A DNA stretch of 64,000 nt from Lathyrus oleraceus (Eukaryota > Streptophyta > Magnoliopsida > Fabales > Fabaceae): positions 249,667,575-249,731,574 of the forward strand of contig NC_066579.1 of the NCBI RefSeq assembly GCF_024323335.1, written 5' to 3'. Shown here piece after piece: positions 56,664 through 64,000 of this stretch. The notes beneath the pieces are model-generated. The model searched no databases, was not told the DNA's origin, and was given only the letters and a program-made list of their open reading frames with translations. The translations under genes were made by a program, and so were the position numbers. The stretch's first letter is position 1, and each line of letters starts with the position of its first letter.

Positions 56664-57715
56664 TTATTTTTCTGTTCTTGGCTCCAGCATTTCTTGTATC
56701 GCTTTCACTTTGGCCGGATCCACCTCAATCCCTTTTTCGCTAACAATAAAACCCATGAGTTTTCCAGATCTCACCCCGAAATTACGCTTGTTCGGATTAA
56801 GCCTCAGCTTGAACTTCCTCAAACGCTCAAACAATTTCTGCAAATTCACCAAATGTTCTTCTTCTGTCTGAGATTTGGCAATCAACATAAACCTCGATTT
56901 CATGATGAATCATATCATGGAAAAGAGTTACCATAGCTTGTTGATATGTTGCCCCAGCATTTTTCAGACCAAACGGCATCACCTTGTAGCAGAAGGTGCC
57001 CCATGGGGTTATGAAAGTTGTCTTCTCCATGTCTTCTGGTGCCATCTTAATTTGATTATAGCCAGAAAAACCATCGATGAAGGAGAATACCGAAAACTGA
57101 GTCGTGTTATCCACCAAAACGTTGATGTGAGGTAATGGGAAATCATCTTTAGGACTAGCTCTGTTCAGATCCCGGTAATCAACACACATCCGTACCTTTC
57201 CATCCTTCTTAGGTACTGGAACGATATTTGCAACCCATGGCGGATAATTTGTAACCGCTAGAAACCCTGCATCCAATTGTTTTTGCACTTCTTCCTTTAT
57301 CTTGACAGCCATCTCTGGTCTTATTCTTCTGAGCTTCTGCTTGACCGGAGGACAACCTTCTTTGAGAGGCAAACGGTGTACCACAATGTCTGTGTCAAGC
57401 CCTGGCATGTCCTGATAAGACCAAGCGAAGATGTTAACATACTCTTGCAGCAATTCAATCAGCCCCTTCTTCACATTATCTTCCAAAGTAACCCCTATCT
57501 TGATTTCTCTCTTGGCGTTCTCGGTGCCGAGATTAATCACTTCAATAGACTCTTGATGCTGTTGAATGATCATTTCCTCCTGTTTTAACAACCTGGAAAG
57601 TTCTTCAGGGAGTTCACAGTCTTCATCACCCTCTTCTTTAGCTTGAAAGATCGGATTTTCAAAGTCGAAGCGAGCCATAGCAGAACCGTTATCAATAGGA
57701 TCTGGTGACGTGCAT
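56664..57715 (-). pseudogene. E2 reverse transcriptase, catalytic motif destroyed
   Basis: Exon 2 starts after the intron and reads through the acidic linker (CELPEELSRLLKQEEMI) into RT: RMCVDYRDLNRASPKDDFPL, FSFIDGFSGYNQIKMAPEDM and MPFGLKNAGATYQQAM. At the catalytic site the frame reads VYVDCQ instead of the YVDD seen in E1. Compared with E1, eight bases are missing at about 56880/56881 between two GAT repeats, which removes the second aspartate and shifts the frame. The downstream RT frame resumes as IAKSQTEEEHLVNLQKLFER and meets a TAA at 56664-56666. RT is dead in this copy. Confidence 0.92.
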
Positions 57716-57969
57716 CTGCATGAGTGATGGTATGTGCTTATGAGTGTGAACAAGGAGTGAAAACTAAACAAAACATTGCCAAATATATTTTTTTGATTTT
57801 TGAAAACTGCAAAAATAGAAAGACAGTGAACAAAATATTTGAATGCAAAAAGACGTCCTTTATTTATGATAAAAATGCAGGTATTCACATAGATGAGCCA
57901 TACAATGAGTCATTACGCCCTGGGCGGAACGTAAGACTTGGACATGCACAAATAAACAAAGAAAATTAC
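57716..57969 (-). other. E2 intron between protease and RT (254 bp)
   Basis: On the minus strand the donor is GTAATTTTC after GAAGA and the acceptor is CATGCAG. Splicing joins LLE to a frame reading CTSPDPID and on into RT without shift. Unspliced RNA stops two bases into the intron. The size and both splice motifs match E1. Confidence 0.85.
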
Positions 57970-59432
57970 TCTTCAAGAAGAGTGACTTGGATAATCTCCT
58001 CAGAAAACCAGTTGCGGAGAACTTCACCCGGGACCCTTGGACGCACCCAGTTGTCAATGTCGCAATCACTATCCCCATCTTCTTCGTTGATTGCAGAGAT
58101 CTGGCCATACTGTATGATGCCAGCACTGGAGAAAGTAATCGGCCCCTGACGAGTCTGCGGTGTTGAGGTTGTAGAAGTCAATATTGGCTGATACCCAATC
58201 CCAAACTTGTCTTCCTTCATATGTAAATCCAATAGACGTCCCCAACCGGGAGCAACACCTGAATTTACCAAGGCTTGTGCCTGCTTGAAGGACAAAATAG
58301 AGGCACCTGCTTCAACCTCTTCCACTGGAGCTGCATCCTTGACCTGAACTGCCTCAAAGTCCTGACACAGGGTCTCATGAATCTCACCTTCTACTTCCAC
58401 ATACTTGAATGTAGACAGGTGACTGACCAGAATATCCTCCTCACCACAGACAGTGATAATTCTTCCATTGACCGGGAACTTGATCTTCTGATGCAAGGTC
58501 GAGGAGACTGCCCCAACATCATGGATCCAAGGACGACCCAGCAAGCAGCTATACAAAGGACTGATATCCATCACATAGAAGACGGTGTTGAAGGTTTGTG
58601 ATCCAATCTGAATTGGAAATTCTACCTCTCCGAACACCGACCTCTTAGAACCATCTAAGGCTCTCACAACAAGATCGGAAGGCTTCAAGATTAAACCTTC
58701 TACATCTAACTTTGACAGGGCTCTCTTGGGTAGCACATTGAGAGAGGAACATGTATTCACCAGAACATGGGATAGCACAGTGTCTTTACACTCCATCGAA
58801 ATGTACAAAGCCTTGTTATGATCGCGTACAGCTCGCGTCAAGTCAGAATCAGTAAAACCCAACCCGTTGCTTGTATGAACATTTGCAACGATCCCTTCTA
58901 GTTGGTTCACTGAGATCTCCTGAGGCACATATGCAGCATTAAGGACCTTCAGGAGTGCCTCCCTGTGTGCCTCCGAACACAGCAGGAGTGAGAGAATAGA
59001 TATCTTAGACGGCGTCTGAATCAACTGATCGACTACCTTGTAGTCGCTTTTATTTATGATCCTCAAGAGCTCGTCCACATCTTTCGTGAAAGCAGGCTCA
59101 GAGCCAGCCTGTGGTGCAGAGGTACCCTCATTCACAACTTGCTTGCCTTTGGTCTTCGCCGCGGTGTCAGCACTATCAGGTTGGGTAACCGGTGGTGAGA
59201 ACAGTCTATCACTCCTGGTGAGTCGCCCGATTCCACCAACATTGTCCACTGCGGGATCTTTTACCTCAACTCCAGGTTCAGACTTCTGATCTTGTACCTC
59301 TTCTATCTTCAGTGGCTGCTCAACTCCATGATCATGTGTGTATACACTCCCCCCGTAATGCCAAGGAATGGCCCTTTCGCTGGTGAAAGGTAAAGGACCA
59401 GGGTTTGAGATGGTCATAGTGGATTGATGCGG
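57970..59432 (-). pseudogene. E2 aspartic protease with altered active site (exon 1 end)
   Basis: The frame is open and in phase with gag after a TGA at 59433-59435. The protease is recognised from the surrounding block (the SLNVLPKRALSKL stretch, then SCLLGRPWIHDVGAVSSTLHQ). The active site reads VNTCSS (58743-58757) where E1 has VDTGSS: the catalytic aspartate is asparagine and the glycine is cysteine. Such an enzyme cannot cleave. The domain is followed by the FGIGYQPI tail up to the intron. Its job would be polyprotein maturation. Confidence 0.9.
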
Positions 59433-61439
59433 TCACACTGGTGGTACCGGTTGCGCTACTGGCACACTGATCTGAGCAGTTGGGTAGAAAATTATGATAG
59501 TGGCAACGTCACAGTCGTACTCAGAAATCTTATTTATTGAAGTACAAACATATGAAACATCGGAATCAAGTTCAACAGGTACATCAGAATCAAGCACAAT
59601 GTTTGGAATATCAGCAACAGCATCAGAAAAATCAATCACATCATTGGGAATTACAGAATCAGCAGGAACAACATTTGTGAATTCTTCAGCATCAATTACA
59701 TCTTCAGACAAGAGAGGATTAGCATCTGCATTCTCAACAACCCGTTCAACAGACCTTTGGGCAGATAGGTTTTCAGCTTGAAGGACATCATCGTCAAGCA
59801 AGGCCTGGATACCCTGCTGCAACTTCAAACAACCCCCACTCTGTGCAACACAACCCAAACAACCGCTCCCACAGCCGGGGGAAACATCTGCCTTTAGCAA
59901 GTATTCTTTGATTTCTAACAGCAGAGTCTTCAGCTTCAACACATCTTTAACTGACTTGATTTCTCCTTCCACCATGTTAACATTTGCTCCACCATGCTGC
60001 GGCATAGGATTGTTGACGACATTAGGAGCCACCGCAAAGTTAATGGCCTTTGAGTCAATAAGTTCCTGAACTACGTGCTTAAAAGCTTTGCAGTTCTCAA
60101 TAGTGTGGCCAGGTGCCCCATAATGGAACTCACACCTAGCATTGGCATCATAACCCACTGGAAGCCTGCCCACGGGAGAAGCCAAAGTGCGTAACTGCAC
60201 AAGTTGCAACTGCTGAAGGTTGGGAAGCAACTGGGCGTACGACATCGGAAGAGTGTCGAAACGCCTATCCATCATCCTCTGTCTCTGTTGATAAGCAGGT
60301 CTGTTACCCTGTTGTTATTGGTATTGATTTTGTTGACGTTGAGGTTGTTGTTGTTGCACTGGTGCTGCAGCCGGAATGGTCACAGCTGCAACATAAGGCT
60401 GCTGATCGTAATTCTGAAAACTGCTCCTCTGATTACCCCTGCTCTGATAATAAGACACAGCATTTGCATCCCCTTCTCTCCTCTTTTGTCCTCCTAAGAA
60501 CGGCTTCTTTGATCCCGAAGATGATCCAACCCCATTTTGGATCTTACACGTCTTCAAGTAGTTCTCCACCCTCTCACCGGTAGAGACCATATCATCAAAA
60601 TTGGAGGCGTTGCAACCCACCAGACGCTCCAAATAAGATCTAGGCAGTATGTTCATAAACATGTCGGCCATCTCTTTTTCCAACATCAGAGGCTGAACAC
60701 GGGAAGCCAACTCTCTCCACCGTTGAGCATACTCTTTGAAGCACTCGTTGCTCTTGAGAGATAGATTCTGGAGTTGAGTCCTGTCGGGTGCCATGTCCGT
60801 GTTGTACTGATATTGCTTCACAAAGGCCTCAGCCAAGTCTCTCCAGCAGCGAATATGGGCTCTGTCCAGCCTCATATACCACTCCAAGGATGCCCCAGCT
60901 AGGCTGTCCTGGAAGAAGTACATGAGCAGCTTCTCATCATCAGAATACGCAACCATCTTGCGGAAGTAAGCTTGTACGTGAGTCTTCGGGCAAGAGTTGC
61001 CATTGTATTTATCAAACACAGGGACTCTGAATTTTGGTGGAATTCTCACACCTGGGACCAGCCCCAAGTAAGCAACATCCACACCAAGAGCATTCTGCCC
61101 TTCCACAGCTTTCAACCTCTCTTCCAGTCTCCGAAACATAGGGTCCATACCATGGCCCATGCCAAAGTCCTCCTGAATCAGGGGGAACTGATCCTCCTGA
61201 TCATCATGGATGGGTTGTTGATCAAGGTTGACATGTGGGATCGGGATAGGCACTGGTCCGTTGGGTCCATTAGCCTCTCCCGCTAGAGGATCAGCCACAA
61301 CCTCCGGTTGAGTAGTAGGGGGATTCCTCTGTACCAACAACCTAAGCTCCTGCTGTCCCTGAGCCACTCCTTGGACCACTTCCATGAACTGATTCATGTG
61401 AATCCTCATCTCAGCGAGCTCTGCTTGTAGACCTTCCAT
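59433..61439 (-). pseudogene. E2 Gag (one internal stop, otherwise open)
   Basis: The ATG opens MEGLQAELAEMRIHMNQFME, a short coiled coil. The capsid-like domain shows PPKFRVPVFDKYNGNSCPK, FQDSLAGASLEWYMRLD and FKEYAQRWRELASRVQ. Then come a glutamine-rich YDQQPYVAAVTIPAAAP region and the cysteine/histidine cluster CEFHYGAPGHTIENCKAFKH, and a long acidic spacer with a C-rich GCGSGCLGCVAQSGGC patch. TAA at 60315-60317 (in a CAA-rich stretch) and TGA at 59433-59435 interrupt it. It is better preserved than Gag of E1. Confidence 0.9.
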
Positions 61440-61833
61440 TGCTCTCTGTTGATTTCTTCGGGTACCGTATCAGTGAATGCCTGAGTCAGCTATCCTGCTA
61501 GTGGAACACCAAACAACATGAGAACACTGCGGAGGTACCTGTTATGCAAGACATGCTAATGAATATGCAAATGCAATGACATGTTTATAAATTCCAAAGG
61601 ATATTCTACCCCTTGATTCCAGTCTCACATCAGGTGAAAAGTGTAAGAAGATCGAGTCGTGGATAACTTCGGAGACCAAGATGCAATAAAGAAAATCGTC
61701 ATACAAATGAGTCCAAAGAGAAGGGCCTTAGCCACCAGTACATCAAAAGAGGATCTCCACAACAAGCATATGGATTATCACTACAAAGCAACAAAGAAAC
61801 ACAACAAGTCACAAGAGGAACAAAAATCAGGAA
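61440..61833 (-). other. Spacer between ORF1 and gag of E2
   Basis: This is non-coding, 394 bases, and equivalent to the 315-base spacer of E1. No motif is recognised. Confidence 0.5.
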
Positions 61834-63651
61834 TCAGCCTCCTGTATACAACCCATAAGGACTGCTCCTAACTTTAGCCAGCAGTGCCACCGTGTCAGGA
61901 TGATCTGGCGATTCTGTCAAACGCAGGATAAGCAAATTCCTCTTGTGAATAATCCCATCCATTTCTTTGATGTGCTCTATGTAATAATCCCCATCATCCT
62001 CCCCGAATACCTCTTCAAGTCTATATTTCTTCAAACCCGACAGCACTTTGAGTTCTTCAATCTATTCTTGAGCCTTGTCGAGTTGATATGTGATGTAACC
62101 ATTGGTTGTACGGGCACACAAGAGCTCATTGTTCTTCTCCTTCAGCAGAGTCTTCAACTTCTCCATTTGACCAGTCAATTCGGCCACCATCTCCTCCTCT
62201 TTTGCCTTCCGAGAAGCTGAAAATGCATCCCATTGTTCTTGCCACCCAGCTAACTTACCACGGGCATCTGTTAACTGCTGCTTGACTCGTCTCAACTCAG
62301 AACTTGATGACCCCAAGGCTTTGTCAGTTTTCCCGAAGAAGTTCACCTCCACAGCCAACTTCTTCTCTGCTTCCTCTTGCAATCTGACAGCTTCCCCCTT
62401 CTGATATTCTGCCTCATGGTATAGATGCATGAAGTCTTGCAACTTCACACTCAACTCTGAGTTTTCAGTTTGAAGTCCCCCCATGGTATTCTTCAATTTT
62501 TCATACTCCTCTCGGCTCACCATTGTTGACTGCTCAGGAGTAGGTGGATACAAAGGTTCTTCAATAGGAAAGGGCATACCCAACTCTTCGACTCTTCCCT
62601 GAAGCCAATCTTCATACTGAGGATAAGTCATGCAATCTCCCTTTCCAAGCACAGTCCTTCCTCTCTTGATCACCTTGAGCCAGGCCTTAGTTGCCTTATG
62701 GGATATAGTCAGATCGGATGAAGAATGGAAAAATAGAGATTCTTCCACATCTTTTTCCAAAGGCGGAGTTCTTAAAGCATACCCAAACTGTCTGATTGCT
62801 AGAGAAGGATTATAGTTGATTCCTCCTCGTCTTCCTATCAACGGCACATTCGGGAAGTTCCCGCAGCTATGAATAATATTCGCCCGAAGCAAGTTCTGGT
62901 CAGACCACTAAGGAATATCTTTAGCTCTTATCCCCATCAACCTCTTCGACCAACTCAACGAGTCCTTGAAGTCAATGAAAGCTCCTGACTTTGGTAGGTG
63001 AGAACTGAACCACTTATGAAACAAGGGTGCACAACAATTCACCAATCCTCCTTTTCTATTCTCATTCCTGTGATGCATTGAATGAAAGAAATCTCCTAGC
63101 AAGGTCGGCACTGGATTTCCTAACACGAAGAGGCGTATTGCGTCTACGTCCACAAATTTTGCAACATTAGGAAACAGGACAATCCCGTATACACAAAGAG
63201 CCAACACATCATTGAAACCCCTCTGATCACCATCTTCAAGCTTTTTCTTGGCTTCTCCCACTAAGAAACTCAGATGAAAACCACTGACTCCCCCTTTCTG
63301 ACACATATTAGACTCCAAGACTGATTTTCCCAAATATGTGGATGAAGCAACCATGCTGAGATCGGGCAGAAACTCGGAACTGTAGAATAGCAACTACGGC
63401 TTGATAGGAACTCTGAGAAAACTGGCAATCTCCTCCAAAGTAGGGACCAATATATAATCTGGGAATGTAAAACACCTCAATGGAGGGTCATAGAACTGCA
63501 GCAGTGTAAAGAGAGCATCGTGTTAATCTTTGGAGAGAACCGTAACGAAACTTAAAATCAACCCGTAATCCTTCCGGAATCTTTCTAGAGAATCATGCTC
63601 CATTAGCTTCATCAACTGTTGAATGACATGTCTCTTTCTGCCAATATCCAT
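61834..63651 (-). pseudogene. E2 ORF1 protein (Ogre-type, plant-mobile-domain-like), four in-frame stops
   Basis: One continuous frame starts at the ATG of MDIGRKRHVIQQLMKLMEHD. Stops are at 63523-63525, 63394-63396, 62908-62910 and 62062-62064. Conserved marks shared with E1 ORF1 are FYDPPLRCFTFPDY, GIVLFPNVAKFVD, GNPVPTLLGDFFHSMHHR, CCAPLFHKWF and GGINYNP. The C-terminal third is a Lys/Glu-rich coiled coil (EYEKLKNTMGGLQTENSELS onwards). The tail after the last stop (VALLAKVRSSPYGLYTGG) is longer than in E1. Function is unknown; the position upstream of gag is that of the Ogre extra ORF. Confidence 0.85.
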
Positions 63652-64000
63652 CTTAGGAGAACCAGAAAACCCCGACTAGAATCAAGAAGAAGATATAAAC
63701 CCCTGGAAATAGCTAAACATGTGTTAAATGATATGAATGCAAAATGATGTGATGCAATGCAGTGACATGGGAATCAGGATTGCTGTATCTGCTTGAACAA
63801 CTGTCAGGTCGCACTATCCGAAGAGAAAACCACTGAGGAACATATAAGAGATCAAAGTTCCGCTCCAACAAAAAATACCAGAAAACCGGGTTGGTTGAAG
63901 GTTAAGGTTTCCTGAATTTAGCCTGCCCTCACTGGTAGGTTCTAAGAACAGAAGTTTGTCAGCTTCTAGCCCTTCAATCGAAAATAATACGTTTACCACT
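63652..64000 (-). other. E2 5' leader (partial, runs off the right edge)
   Basis: No gene is seen. In E1 the leader is about 770 bases, so the primer site and 5' LTR of E2 should begin roughly 400 bases beyond the window. Confidence 0.6.

Larger units (their letters stand above)
3008..64000 (-). mobile_element. E2: Tat/Ogre-type Ty3/gypsy retrotransposon, minus strand, hosting E1 and E3
   Basis: Reading leftwards from 64000 the order is leader, ORF1, gag, protease, intron, RT, RNase H, archaeal-type RNase H, integrase, hairpin array, 3' UTR, polypurine tract and 3' LTR. The 3' LTR is split by E1 (3987-29160) and the 3' UTR by E3 (31215-53018). Removing E1 and one duplication copy gives an LTR of about 2.04 kb. 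The 5' LTR and primer site are off the right edge. Lesions include in-frame stops in ORF1, gag and pol, a changed protease active site and an 8-bp loss at the RT catalytic motif, so it cannot be autonomous now. Confidence 0.9.

Overview
The window is a stack of plant LTR retrotransposons. I see no conventional host gene in it. Very large Tat/Ogre-type Ty3/gypsy elements (LTRs of 5.6-7.5 kb, an ORF upstream of gag, a second RNase H, an intron between protease and reverse transcriptase) together with an Athila-type element suggest a large-genome legume, probably tribe Fabeae (pea, vetch, lentil or grass-pea relatives). The tribe is an inference from element type. No host locus confirms it.

Layout. 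(1) 1-3002: an Athila-type element on the minus strand, with the start of RT, protease, gag, a tRNA-Asp-type primer site and an LTR stub. (2) E2, a minus-strand Tat/Ogre element, starts at 3008 inside that Athila LTR and runs past the right edge at 64000. Its 3' LTR is split by E1 and its 3' UTR is split by E3. (3) E1, 3992-29155 on the plus strand (25.2 kb), is flanked by the 5-bp duplication TGGAG and sits in E2's 3' LTR. (4) E3, 31220-53013 on the plus strand (21.8 kb), is flanked by the 5-bp duplication GGGAG and sits in E2's 3' UTR. The order of insertion is therefore Athila, then E2, then E1 and E3. E3 is the youngest: its 7.45-kb LTRs show only about seven differences by eye.

E1 has LTR, primer site, leader, intact ORF1, gag, protease, intron, RT, RNase H, archaeal-type RNase H, integrase, hairpin array, two minisatellites, polypurine tract and LTR. 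Its gag-pol frame carries several nonsense codons and a frameshift. Its LTRs carry what look like captured fragments of several host genes, resembling WDR6, TIC32-type SDR, ABCD transporter, pyruvate decarboxylase and EDR4. E2 has the same gene order but a dead protease motif and a broken RT motif. E3 has lost nearly all coding capacity but keeps LTRs, primer site, intron, hairpins and polypurine tract, so it probably moved in trans.

The most interesting structure is not a gene. All three Tat elements carry, just after the integrase stop codon, an array of 3-4 hairpins whose stems change sequence but keep pairing. A second hairpin with an invariant AGTA loop lies near the 3' end of every Tat LTR, and its stem also varies in a compensatory way. 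Both look like selected RNA structures of the element.
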